Shown: in pieces, positions 27,437 through 36,071 of the stretch | Layout of the letters: every line of letters starts with the position of its first letter | Numbering within the stretch: position 1 is the stretch's first letter | Assembly (NCBI GenBank): GCA_049650345.1 | Contig: JBARZY010000078.1 | Coordinates: 1-64,000, forward strand | Direction: 5' to 3' | Length of the DNA: 64,000 nt | Source of the DNA: Glaciecola sp049650345 | GTDB taxonomy: Bacteria > Pseudomonadota > Gammaproteobacteria > Enterobacterales > Alteromonadaceae | The notes under the pieces: generated by a model | What the model was told of the DNA's origin: nothing | Seen by the model: the letters and a program-made list of their open reading frames with translations, nothing else | The model's database searches: none | Program-made: the position numbers and the translations under genes

Positions 27437-28579
27437 TTAGATAAAGCAATTAATTATGGTTTCAGCATCTTCTCTTGTATTACTAACGTGTAAAGACAAA
27501 CGAAGTGTTTCTCCGCGTTGATCAAATTTTACTCCTGCTTGCGTGAGCTTGTTTACGGTTTGATTCAAAGCGTGAGGTGCTACACACAAACTTCCACCAA
27601 GTTGCGATATATCACTTTGATAAGGCAACGACTTTACATTGTCTGCAATGTGGCTATAAACGTATTGCTTTAACAGTACATTGTGCTGATTAATGTTTGT
27701 TAAGCCAATATTGCGCAATTGTTCGATAGACGCCGCAGCACAAACATAAGGCGCAACACTGGGCGTGCCGCCCCAAAACCGTTTAATACCCTGATGTGCT
27801 TGATAGTGATTTATGTCAAATTCGAAGGGGTTTTGGTGCGAAAACCAACCTACGGGGTCAGGGTGTAAATAACCAATAAGCGTATTGCTCACCCACATAA
27901 ATCCCGCTCCTGGTCCACCACATAACCATTTTACACAACTGCCAAATACGGCATCCGCTTGCCATGAAGGGATATCAACGGGGACAATACCGATGGACTG
28001 AGCCACGTCAACAAGTGCAAAAGCTTCAAATTGTTTCGCCAAAGCACAAATGGCAGAAACATCACTGCGTACTGAGGTATTAGAATGTACATGCGTAATC
28101 AAACAAGCCAACACACTATGCTGTTCAAATGCACTTAGCCAGTTGTCTATTTGGTTAGGATTGCCTTTTATCAGGACCAGCTCTAACTGATAAGTGTGTG
28201 CAAGGGCTGTTACCACAAAGCCCATAGACGCAAACGCGTCTTCATGCATTAATATTACGCGTTGGTGTTTGTGTTGTGGCAATTTAGCAATGGCGGTTAA
28301 AAATGCACTAAACCCAGAGGATAGGCTGGTTTGCGGGCAAATATCATCCCCATTAACGTTGCAAATGGCAGCAACTTGATCACAGTATCGCTCAATACTT
28401 GCTAACCACATTGGCCATGCATCACCACCTTGGGTTTGCCAGTTGTAAAGGTAGTCATTTTGTAATTTACTGCCCGCTAATTTAGTCATTGCCCCGACTG
28501 AGTGAGATAGGGCATATATACCTTTTGGCAAGTGAAAAAAATCGCGATAGTTATCTTCAATCTGTTTGCTCACTGACAT
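27437..28579 (-). CDS. Kynureninase-like class V PLP enzyme
   Basis: A 380-residue fold-type I enzyme of aminotransferase class V. The cofactor site is ALVDVAQSIGIVPVDI (Asp191) followed by Lys217 in SCVKWLCGGPGAGFMWV. This block is closest to kynureninase (KynU), whose members read ...AGAVPVDL... and ...KYLNGGPGAP.... It is shorter than typical KynU (about 410-420) and the rest is divergent. Three bases separate it from the upstream dioxygenase gene, so the two are cotranscribed. Hydrolysis of kynurenine to anthranilate and alanine is the likely role, but another beta-gamma C-C cleaving activity is possible. Confidence 0.72.
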   Translation of the reverse strand: MSVSKQIEDNYRDFFHLPKGIYALSHSVGAMTKLAGSKLQNDYLYNWQTQGGDAWPMWLASIERYCDQVAAICNVNGDDICPQTSLSSGFSAFLTAIAKLPQHKHQRVILMHEDAFASMGFVVTALAHTYQLELVLIKGNPNQIDNWLSAFEQHSVLACLITHVHSNTSVRSDVSAICALAKQFEAFALVDVAQSIGIVPVDIPSWQADAVFGSCVKWLCGGPGAGFMWVSNTLIGYLHPDPVGWFSHQNPFEFDINHYQAHQGIKRFWGGTPSVAPYVCAAASIEQLRNIGLTNINQHNVLLKQYVYSHIADNVKSLPYQSDISQLGGSLCVAPHALNQTVNKLTQAGVKFDQRGETLRLSLHVSNTREDAETIINCFI

Positions 28580-28582
28580 CGT

Positions 28583-29365
28583 CTATTTACCTTCACCTTG
28601 ACTAATCGAAGGTCTAACTTTGCCATATTCTGCACCCCATTTATCAGTCATCGCGCTTCTAATTTCCCACAATTCTGGGAAAAATCGTTTGTTTGCCCCT
28701 TTTTGTAATATGTCTACAGGACGTCCTTTTAATGACGCACTGCCTAGCCCAATACTTCTGTGAATTAGAAACAAATGACGCCATCTAAATAACTGTAATA
28801 GTTCATCAAATTCTATTAAGGCTTCTGCTAGAGCGTAGCGATGGTCGTGCTGATATTGGTCATCATAAACATCGCTAACCGAATAAGTGCCATTTTCCAA
28901 ATAAAACTGGGTATATTGTTGCCATATATCAGGCGGTAATTTTAACATCATACGAAACCCCGGTGATTCCTGTCCGCTACCGTTGCCCAGTTGTAAACGA
29001 ATTGCTTGATAATCTTTGGGTGACATGGTTTCCAATATATCAAGCTGATCAATCATCATTCGCTGAAGCTTATGTACTCGTGTAAACAAGGTTAACGCCT
29101 TGTAATGCTGTTGAGCTTGCATGGCCTCCATAATGTCCACCAAGGTGAAACATATAAGCTTCATCCATAATTCTTCCGTTTGGTGAACAATTTGAAATTG
29201 AAGCTCGTCGGGGGTTGAGAGACTGCTAATGGGTTTTTGACAGCTGAGTAGTTTGTCGCATTGTAAGTACACGCCGTAGTCGAGCATTTCTGGTTGTTCT
29301 ATTAAGGCGTGGTATTTCGCTTTATCAAAAGGGATTGACGATAAGGTTTGTGCTTGTTGAGTCAT
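28583..29365 (-). CDS. Tryptophan 2,3-dioxygenase superfamily haem protein, divergent
   Basis: The 260-residue protein has the TDO fold signatures: YGVYLQCDKLLSCQKP, LQFQIVHQTEELWMKL with His61 near the distal haem side, LDILETMSPKDYQAIR, and WRH with His197 as the probable haem ligand. Canonical TDO then has a GTGGSSG-type loop that closes over tryptophan. Here the matching stretch is GLGSASLKGRPVDI, and the SGFQSxxFR motif is SGQESPGFR. It may therefore be a genuine but divergent KynA or act on a related indole. The kynureninase-like partner favours tryptophan catabolism. No formamidase gene (kynB) is adjacent. Confidence 0.72.
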   Translation of the reverse strand: MTQQAQTLSSIPFDKAKYHALIEQPEMLDYGVYLQCDKLLSCQKPISSLSTPDELQFQIVHQTEELWMKLICFTLVDIMEAMQAQQHYKALTLFTRVHKLQRMMIDQLDILETMSPKDYQAIRLQLGNGSGQESPGFRMMLKLPPDIWQQYTQFYLENGTYSVSDVYDDQYQHDHRYALAEALIEFDELLQLFRWRHLFLIHRSIGLGSASLKGRPVDILQKGANKRFFPELWEIRSAMTDKWGAEYGKVRPSISQGEGK

Positions 29366-29411
29366 ATTGGTGTGATCTTCTTATTGGTATTTATTATCAC
29401 TAGTGTAAGAG

Positions 29412-29428
29412 ATTGTACAAAGAACAAT
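29412..29428. promoter_or_regulatory. Inverted repeat overlapping promoter of the dioxygenase operon
   Basis: attgt (29412-29416) and acaat (29424-29428) are complementary around seven bases. On the minus strand TTGTAC here lies 16 bases before GATAAT, a plausible promoter for the dioxygenase-kynureninase unit. An Lrp-type protein encoded divergently is the likely binder; this is inference. Confidence 0.4.
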
Positions 29429-29448
29429 GTACCTAACATCCTTAAATT

Positions 29449-29479
29449 ACGTTATTATTGAGAATAACGTTCGTATAAT
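29449..29479 (+). promoter_or_regulatory. Promoter and palindromic operator of the Lrp-type regulator gene
   Basis: A perfect TATAAT lies at 29474-29479. The palindrome acgttatt (29449-29456) / aataacgt (29463-29470) covers the expected -35 area, and the -35 hexamer itself is poor. The layout suits autoregulation by the Lrp-type protein. Transcription would start only about 17 bases before the TTG start codon. Confidence 0.5.
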
Positions 29480-29502
29480 TTGATTTTTGAGAGGTGCTTG
29501 TT

Positions 29503-29958
29503 TTGAATGCGCACGATTTACACATTTTACGTTTGCTAGAATCCGATGGTCGAATGTCATTTTCCGAGTTAGCAAATCAAGTGGGAATGAGTAAAACACC
29601 TTGTTGGAACAAAGTGAAAGAGTTGCAAAAAAAAGGCGTAATACAAGGATATAAAGCGATAATTGATCCCCTTGCAGTGGGCTTACAAATTGTTGCTATT
29701 GTACATGTAGTGGTGCGTTTTGATGAATCCTCCGCTTTTGAAGAGGGCATACATTTGCATAGGAATATTGTCAGTTGCGAGGCCGTAACGGGCGATTTTG
29801 ATTATGTGTTAAAGGTATTTGCGCCTAACATGGCTGAACTTGATCAGTTGTTGCGTAAAGAAATTTCACGCATACCAGGCGTTGCGCGTTTCAGTACTGC
29901 CATTGCTACCAGAACCATTAAAAGCGATGCGCCACTATCTGATATGTTGAGTTATTAA
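29503..29958 (+). CDS. Lrp/AsnC family regulator, probable KynR
   Basis: A 151-residue regulator with an N-terminal HTH (MNAHDLHILRLLESDGRMSF, ELANQVGMSKTPCWNKVKEL) and a C-terminal RAM ligand-binding domain (IVSCEAVTGDFDYVLKVFA, RIPGVARFSTAIATRTIKS). I start it at a TTG, 8 bases after GAGAGG, since no ATG is available and the family N-terminus fits; a GTG at 29494 is an alternative. It is divergent from the dioxygenase/kynureninase-like pair. Lrp-type KynR proteins control kynurenine genes in other proteobacteria, so this is its likely target. Confidence 0.82.
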   Translation: MNAHDLHILRLLESDGRMSFSELANQVGMSKTPCWNKVKELQKKGVIQGYKAIIDPLAVGLQIVAIVHVVVRFDESSAFEEGIHLHRNIVSCEAVTGDFDYVLKVFAPNMAELDQLLRKEISRIPGVARFSTAIATRTIKSDAPLSDMLSY

Positions 29959-30103
29959 AGCGCTCACCATGCATCGAAACATTTAGACACACTTTTATGT
30001 GCGCATCTAACATATCTTTAATGATTAGACGCTGGTCGAATCCTACTAACAACGCGTATAATTACAACAATTTAGAAATTTTCAACTGGTGAAGGTTATA
30101 CCC

Positions 30104-31300
30104 ATGAGTGGTCGTGTTAAGAAGATAGTAATACCCATTGTTATTCTTGTAGTTGCATTTGCGTTGTTTGCTGTCATTGTCAGCATGAAACCGGAGCCTG
30201 AAAAAAAAGAAGTAGAAACAAAAGCTTTTTTAGTTGATGCAAAAGAAATAGTGAGCGAAGACATTGAGTTTTTGGTGTACGCACAAGGTGCTGTTCAACC
30301 TAAAAATAAAACCATGTTAAGTACGCAAGTCAGCGGTAAGATAGTGTCTATTTCAGACAGTTTTAACGAGGGCGGTTTTTTTAAAAAAGGGGATGTACTT
30401 GTTGAGCTTGAGAGTGATGACTATAAAACAGACTTATTATTGGCTGAAGCCGAACTTGCACGAGTACAAGCAAATCTTGATGAGGAAATAGCTCGGGGCA
30501 GAGTTGCTGAGCAAGAATGGAGTTCAGTTAACTCAGGTGCTCGACCTGAATTAGGTCTTCGTAAGCCTCAACTTGCGCGTGAGCAGGCTAATCTGAAAGC
30601 TGCCGAGGCGGGTTTGCAACGTGCCAAACGTAACCTCTCTCGTACCCAAATACGCGCGCCTTACAACGGCTTGGTCAAATCTAGAATGGTCGACTTGGGT
30701 CAATTTGTAACAATGGGAAGCCAAATTGGTCAAGTGTTTTCAACAGAAGTTGCCGAAGTGAGATTACCTCTTACCGACAACGATATGTCGTTTATAGGCG
30801 ATTTACAAAACAATCAGCCTGAAGTCACCTTAAGCGCTCAGGTAGCCGGTAAAAAACATATCTGGAAAGGCCGTTTAGTGCGCGATGAAGCAGTACTTGA
30901 TGAAGCTCGCCGCGTTGCATATGGTGTAGTTGAAATACAAGACCCTTACAACATGGTGTCGAAACAGCATCAATCGCCACTCCGCTTTGGTCGGTTTGTG
31001 AGTGCGTCAGTAGCCGGTATTACGGCTGAGAATATTGTCAAATTACCACGTTTTGTTATGCGACTAGATGGCACTGTGTTAAGCGTAAAAAACGATAATA
31101 CCATTCAAATAAATTCAGTGGATGTGGTGCGGGCTGATGAAGACTTTGTTTACATAGGTGGCGGTTTACCGCTTGATCAAAAGGTCGTCATGAGCGCAGT
31201 CTCAACCCCTTACAATGGTATGAAAGTGCGTTATTTAGACAGCGCGACCAATACACCTCCTGTTGCCAACGATAATGACTCAGGAGCCTTAGCGTTATGA
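30104..31300 (+). CDS. RND efflux membrane fusion protein
   Basis: The periplasmic adaptor of a tripartite pump, 398 residues. One N-terminal membrane anchor (about residues 5-26, KIVIPIVILVVAFALFAVI) is followed by a lipoyl half (KTMLSTQVSGKIVSIS, FFKKGDVLVELES). A helical hairpin with several alanine-rich heptads is next, then the second lipoyl half (TQIRAPYNGLVKSRMVDLGQ) and a beta-barrel domain. The ATG at 30104 follows GAAGG. It overlaps the permease gene by four bases. No outer-membrane factor gene is adjacent, so a shared TolC is expected. Confidence 0.92.
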   Translation: MSGRVKKIVIPIVILVVAFALFAVIVSMKPEPEKKEVETKAFLVDAKEIVSEDIEFLVYAQGAVQPKNKTMLSTQVSGKIVSISDSFNEGGFFKKGDVLVELESDDYKTDLLLAEAELARVQANLDEEIARGRVAEQEWSSVNSGARPELGLRKPQLAREQANLKAAEAGLQRAKRNLSRTQIRAPYNGLVKSRMVDLGQFVTMGSQIGQVFSTEVAEVRLPLTDNDMSFIGDLQNNQPEVTLSAQVAGKKHIWKGRLVRDEAVLDEARRVAYGVVEIQDPYNMVSKQHQSPLRFGRFVSASVAGITAENIVKLPRFVMRLDGTVLSVKNDNTIQINSVDVVRADEDFVYIGGGLPLDQKVVMSAVSTPYNGMKVRYLDSATNTPPVANDNDSGALAL

Positions 31301-34300
31301 GTGAGCACATAGATACCCACAAGGGCCTTATTGCCTGGTTTGCCCGAAATAGCGTAGCAGCAAATTTGCTGATGATTTTTATTATCATAGGCGGTATTTT
31401 CGGTATTTTGACTGTACAAAAGCAAGTGTTTCCGCAATTTATAATTAACGTTATTAGTGTACAAGTACCGTATTTAGGGGCAGCTCCACAAGAGGTAGAA
31501 GAGGGCGTAATACTTAAAGTAGAAGAGGCCATTAAGGACTTAGAAGGGATTAAAAAGATCACGTCTACCGCTCGCGAGGGTATTGGGTCGGTTACCATTG
31601 AAGCAGAAGACGGTTATGACGTTCAAAACCTGTTAGACGAAGTCAAAGTTCAGGTAGATGCGATTTCTACTTTCCCCGCTAACACTGAAAAACCCGTCGT
31701 ATACAGAATTAAAGCCCAGCAAGACGTGTTGTGGGTGTCAGTATACGGTGACATATCAGAACGTGAACTAAAAGAACTCACAAACGACATGCGTGACGAA
31801 ATTGCTAATTTAAATGGCATTTCAGACGTAAGCGTGTTTGGTGCTCGCGATTATGAGGTGTCGGTTGAAATATCAGAACTTGAGTTGCAAGCCTATGATT
31901 TAACCTTTGATGACGTAGTGGCAGCAATCCGCCGTAGCTCGGTTGATATACCTGGTGGTTCCATTCGTTCTGAAAACGGTGATATTTTATTACGCGCTAA
32001 AGGCCAAGCATATACCGCCTATGAATTTGCTAGCATTCCCCTCATAAATCGAAGCGATGGCACGCGTTTGCTCGTGGGAGATATTGCATCTATTAACGAC
32101 GGATTTGTAGAAGACAATAACTTTGCTTTGTTTGACGGTAAAACCGCCATGAACATCCGCGTGCGTGCGGTGGGCGATCAAAACGCGTTAGAAATTTCAA
32201 AAAGCGTGAATGAATACTTAGCTGAGAAGAAGAAAACCCTACCCACTAGTGTAAATGCAGATTCATGGGGCGACAGTTCGTTTTATTTGGCAGATCGGTT
32301 AAATATGATGTTGTCGAATATGCTAATGGGCGCGCTGCTCGTATTCTTAGTGTTATCGTTATTTTTGAAAATTAAACTCGCGTTTTGGGTAATGGTAGGA
32401 TTGCCGGTTTGCTTTTTGGGTGCGCTCATGTTTATGCCAATGGACAATATATCCGTTTCCATTAACTTATTGAGTTTGTTTGGGTTCATATTAGTGTTAG
32501 GTATTGTCGTAGACGACGCCATTATTATGGGAGAGTCTGCTTATTCAGAAATGGATAATAAAGGGCACAGTATTGACAATATCATTCGGGGTGTTAAGAA
32601 AGTGGCGATGCCTGCTACATTTGGGGTACTAACTACCATTGCTGCTTTTTCTCCAATGCTGATGGTATCAGGTACATTTGGCGTGATCTGGAAAACCATT
32701 GGGATGGTGGTTATTTTATGTCTTATTTTTTCATTAGTTGAATCAAAGCTGATACTTCCCGCTCATTTGGCGCACATGAAAGTGAAGCCATATGATCCTA
32801 ACAAGGCCAATTTTTTCCAGCGTTTACGTGAAAGAATGAATGCTAAAATTCAATACTTCATACACGAAAAGTATGCGCCGTTTTTACAAAAAGCCGTGCG
32901 TAATAGATATACCACACTGGCCTCTTTTGTAGCCATGTTCATACTGATTATTGGTTTGTTCAGCGGTGGCGTGGTGAGGTTTGTATTCTTTCCTGATGTA
33001 CCGTCTGATTTTATGATTGCCTCGGTTGAGATGGAAGCCGGCTCTTCATTACGCCAGCGCGATCTAGCAATTCAAGAGTTGATGACCTCAGCTGAAAAAA
33101 TGAATCAAGAGATTATTGATGAAACGGGTTCGCCTGCCATCAAGCATTACTTGGCGTTTGACCAAGGTGCATTGTCGGGACAGCTATTTATAGAGCTGAC
33201 TAAAGGGGAAACTCGCGAGCTTAACGATAAACAAATGCAAGCGATATGGCGTAAGCATCTACAAGAAGTGCCTGGCGTGCGCTCACTTAATATAGGCGCA
33301 CCGGGTGGTCCAGGTGGCGGCAGTGATTTATCGTTTGAGTTCAGCTCAGGCAACATCCAAGAGCTCAAAAATATTACCCTTGAACTCAAAAGTTATTTAG
33401 AGGCGTATAACGGCGTGACTGAGGTCACTGATTCTTTCAGTGGCGGCAGTGATGAAATTCAGTTATCGGTTAAACCGCAAGCCGAGGCTTTAGGTATTAG
33501 CTTGTCTCAACTGGCGCAACAAGTACGTTATGGATTTTATGGCGCAGAAGCACAACGTTTACAACGTGAAGACGAAGAAGTAAAAGTGATGGTGCGTTAC
33601 CCGAAAGAAGAGCGTAATTCGGTTGGAAATTTAGAAACCATGCGCGTGCGTGCGCCAAATGGCGATGATGTGCCTTTTAATCAAGTTGCCGATATCACCT
33701 TGGCCGAGGGTTATGCGAGTATTATTAGGGTAGATGGTTCGCGGTCGATTACTGTTAACGGTAAGGTGAATAAAGACATTGTTGACCCGGGTGAAGTATC
33801 GAGTGATGTGGTGAAAAATATTATCCCAGAAATGCTCGAACGATACCCCGATGTGACCTTTAAGTTACAAGGCAATTCGCGTGAGCAGGGCGAAGCCATG
33901 GTTTCATTAGCGCAGGGGTTTTTATTTGCGTTATTAGCTATATATGCATTAATGGCGATCCCGCTTAAGTCATACTCACAGCCCCTAATCATTATGTCTG
34001 TTATTCCATTTGGCCTAGTTGGCGCAATACTGGGTCACCTTTTATTAGGAAAGGCGGTAAGCGTGTTATCTATTTGTGGAATTATTGCGCTGGCGGGCGT
34101 GGTAGTAAACGACTCGCTGATTATGGTTGATTTTGTTAACCGGGCGCGAAAAGAAGGCTATTCACTTATCGAATCTGTGCTTAATGCGGGTACACAACGC
34201 TTTAGAGCGATTATTTTGACCTCGTTGACCACATTTATGGGCTTGTTACCCATTGTGTTTGAGAAAAGCTTACAAGCACAAATTGTTATACCTATGGCCA

Positions 34301-34440
34301 TATCGCTAGCATTTGGTATTTTATTTGCGACGGTTATTACCTTATTACTGGTACCGTCGTTGTATTTAATACTTGATGATATTAAAGGTATATTTGGTAA
34401 AAAAGACCAAGCAAAATACAGCGCCGAGGCGACATCTTAA
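31297..34440 (+). CDS. RND efflux permease (HAE1/AcrB-like)
   Basis: A 1047-residue inner-membrane proton-drug antiporter. The TM4 proton-relay acids are in LGIVVDDAIIMGES (near residue 405), and the TM10 repeat equivalent is AGVVVNDSLIMVDFVNRARK (near 935). Two large periplasmic loops follow TM1 and TM7. Its short central loops and the absence of a repressor gene fit the VexF/VmeI-like or uncharacterised HAE1 branch; the substrate cannot be told. The length is normal and the gene looks intact. A terminator follows. Confidence 0.93.
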   Translation: MSEHIDTHKGLIAWFARNSVAANLLMIFIIIGGIFGILTVQKQVFPQFIINVISVQVPYLGAAPQEVEEGVILKVEEAIKDLEGIKKITSTAREGIGSVTIEAEDGYDVQNLLDEVKVQVDAISTFPANTEKPVVYRIKAQQDVLWVSVYGDISERELKELTNDMRDEIANLNGISDVSVFGARDYEVSVEISELELQAYDLTFDDVVAAIRRSSVDIPGGSIRSENGDILLRAKGQAYTAYEFASIPLINRSDGTRLLVGDIASINDGFVEDNNFALFDGKTAMNIRVRAVGDQNALEISKSVNEYLAEKKKTLPTSVNADSWGDSSFYLADRLNMMLSNMLMGALLVFLVLSLFLKIKLAFWVMVGLPVCFLGALMFMPMDNISVSINLLSLFGFILVLGIVVDDAIIMGESAYSEMDNKGHSIDNIIRGVKKVAMPATFGVLTTIAAFSPMLMVSGTFGVIWKTIGMVVILCLIFSLVESKLILPAHLAHMKVKPYDPNKANFFQRLRERMNAKIQYFIHEKYAPFLQKAVRNRYTTLASFVAMFILIIGLFSGGVVRFVFFPDVPSDFMIASVEMEAGSSLRQRDLAIQELMTSAEKMNQEIIDETGSPAIKHYLAFDQGALSGQLFIELTKGETRELNDKQMQAIWRKHLQEVPGVRSLNIGAPGGPGGGSDLSFEFSSGNIQELKNITLELKSYLEAYNGVTEVTDSFSGGSDEIQLSVKPQAEALGISLSQLAQQVRYGFYGAEAQRLQREDEEVKVMVRYPKEERNSVGNLETMRVRAPNGDDVPFNQVADITLAEGYASIIRVDGSRSITVNGKVNKDIVDPGEVSSDVVKNIIPEMLERYPDVTFKLQGNSREQGEAMVSLAQGFLFALLAIYALMAIPLKSYSQPLIIMSVIPFGLVGAILGHLLLGKAVSVLSICGIIALAGVVVNDSLIMVDFVNRARKEGYSLIESVLNAGTQRFRAIILTSLTTFMGLLPIVFEKSLQAQIVIPMAISLAFGILFATVITLLLVPSLYLILDDIKGIFGKKDQAKYSAEATS

Positions 34441-34458
34441 TCGTTTTGTTACTTAGAC

Positions 34459-34496
34459 TGATGGTGAAGTATCGTTATGTACTCACCATCATTTTT
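34459..34496 (+). terminator. Terminator of the RND operon
   Basis: tgatggtga (34459-34467) pairs with tcaccatca (34483-34491), and a run of five T's follows. Confidence 0.82.
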
Positions 34497-34499
34497 AAA

Positions 34500-35414
34500 T
34501 TACTGAGGTATGTAAGGTATGCGTAGTATACGGTTAAGCTTACCCATTGCTACTGCATTTCCGATCAACACAAACATTACACCAAGTACTGCCACAAGGC
34601 TCCATTGATAGCCTTCGAAAACCGTTGAAATTAATAAAGCCACTACTGGATAAACCAATACCACATAGGCTGATTTATCTGCGCCAATTTGGGTTAATAA
34701 GCGCATATAAGCACCAAACGCAATAACGGAACCAAACACAGCCAAATATAACAACGATACATAGTAAGAGGTAGCTGAGGGAAACTGTAAAGAGGCTCCT
34801 GACAAAAATGCCACACAGGTAGTCACGCATACGCCATATGTCATGGCCCAAAAGTTCATTTGTAATACGGTTACTTTACCTGCCAGTACTTTTTCAGATA
34901 CCACGTTACCGACCGCAGCCGAAAAAAACGAAGCGCTTGCAAACATTAGTCCTACCACAATACCTTGTTGTGCGCTAAAGGCAGCAAACTCAGGCAAAAA
35001 GATTAAAACAATGCCCAGCATGCCTATTGTCGCACCAATAATTACTTCTAAGCGCATGTGTTTACCCATTAGTACACGCCTTAAAATAACATTGAAATAA
35101 ATCACCGTACTGCTAAGTACCGCTAGTAATGCACTGATCATATGCTGTTGTGCGGCATATAAAAATGAATAATCAAAGGTATACAAAAATATGCCAGCAA
35201 CGGCTATCAATTTGTGCTGTGATAGGGGGATTCTTAATGGCACTTTGGCTACGATACACCATAGACCAATGATAATGGCGGCCAGTGCAAAGCGTAATCC
35301 TACAGAAAGCATCACATGCATTTCATGCACCTGATACGTGATGGCTATCCAAGTAGAGCCCCAAATTAAGGTACAAATACTAAATAGCATCGCATTTGAC
35401 GAGAATATTGCCAT
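34500..35414 (-). CDS. EamA/DMT family transporter
   Basis: A 304-residue carrier of the drug/metabolite transporter superfamily with about ten hydrophobic helices in two EamA repeats. The first repeat has LIWGSTWIAITYQ and VGLRFALAAIIIG; the second has VGNVVSEKVLAGKVTVLQMN and GADKSAYVVLVYPVVALLIS. The substrate (amino acid or metabolite export) is unknown. The ATG at 35414 follows GAGA; a longer frame from a TTG at 35456 is less likely. It converges with the RND operon. Confidence 0.87.
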   Translation of the reverse strand: MAIFSSNAMLFSICTLIWGSTWIAITYQVHEMHVMLSVGLRFALAAIIIGLWCIVAKVPLRIPLSQHKLIAVAGIFLYTFDYSFLYAAQQHMISALLAVLSSTVIYFNVILRRVLMGKHMRLEVIIGATIGMLGIVLIFLPEFAAFSAQQGIVVGLMFASASFFSAAVGNVVSEKVLAGKVTVLQMNFWAMTYGVCVTTCVAFLSGASLQFPSATSYYVSLLYLAVFGSVIAFGAYMRLLTQIGADKSAYVVLVYPVVALLISTVFEGYQWSLVAVLGVMFVLIGNAVAMGKLNRILRIPYIPQ

Positions 35415-35483
35415 GTTATGTCTCAATAATAAATAAAAAAGCCAGTCAATTGACAAGGCTTTGTGTTTAGCAGTCGTTGGTAC

Positions 35484-35987
35484 TTAGTAGAAAGACATTT
35501 TCGCTTCAATACCAATTACACGTGGTTCGTTAATAATACCGGTTAAGTTGTTAAAGTCGATGGCGCCTTTAACATTATCTTCGTCGGTAATATTAAGACC
35601 AAACAATGCAATAGAGTAGCCCTCTGCATAGTTGTCGTAACCAATTCGCAAACCGCCTTCAAATTGGTTGTCAGTGTTAAACTCAGCTGACTGATACAAG
35701 AATAAATTGGTTTTACCTTGCAATGCCCAGTCTGTGTATACAAAGAATTCACCATCATCGCCTGCTGGCACAGAATAACGCGCGGTAAATGAGGTTACAC
35801 TTTCAGGTGCATTAGGGCAGGGATTACCATCAACAAACGCCAAACCTGCGTCATTTAGGTTGTCGGTAGGTGTACATCCGCCACTACAAGGTGCCTTGTG
35901 CACCTCTTATTACTTCAACTTGCTGCACGTCATCGCAAATACTGAAGCCATGGATACAGCAAGTATAGACTGCTTAAAAAGTGTCAT
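35484..35987 (-). pseudogene. Relic of a TonB-dependent receptor with large internal deletions
   Basis: Three disjoint receptor pieces survive. From the ATG at 35987 comes a signal-peptide-like start (MTLFKQSILAVSMASVFA) that runs to a stop at 35910. Overlapping it in another frame is DDVQQVEVIRGAQGT, the conserved plug motif that precedes the barrel. A last frame (to 35484) encodes about 130 residues of C-terminal beta-barrel, ending EPRVIGIEAKMSFY with the terminal aromatic residue needed for BamA recognition. A full receptor is 700-900 residues, so some 2 kb has been lost in at least two deletions with frame changes. It is not functional. Confidence 0.8.
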
Positions 35988-36019
35988 ATTGTTAATCCAA
36001 ATAAAGTAATAAGGAATAG

Positions 36020-36035
36020 GCGTAAAATTTTACGC
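36020..36035. promoter_or_regulatory. 16-base perfect palindrome upstream of the receptor relic
   Basis: gcgtaaaa (36020-36027) and ttttacgc (36028-36035) form a spacerless dyad 32 bases before the relic's ATG, a typical operator position. It may be a surviving operator of the dead receptor gene. The binding protein is unknown; it does not look like a Fur box. Confidence 0.4.
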
Positions 36036-36071
36036 GCGGAGTTTAGCAGATTCGTATAAAAAACCGCTATA

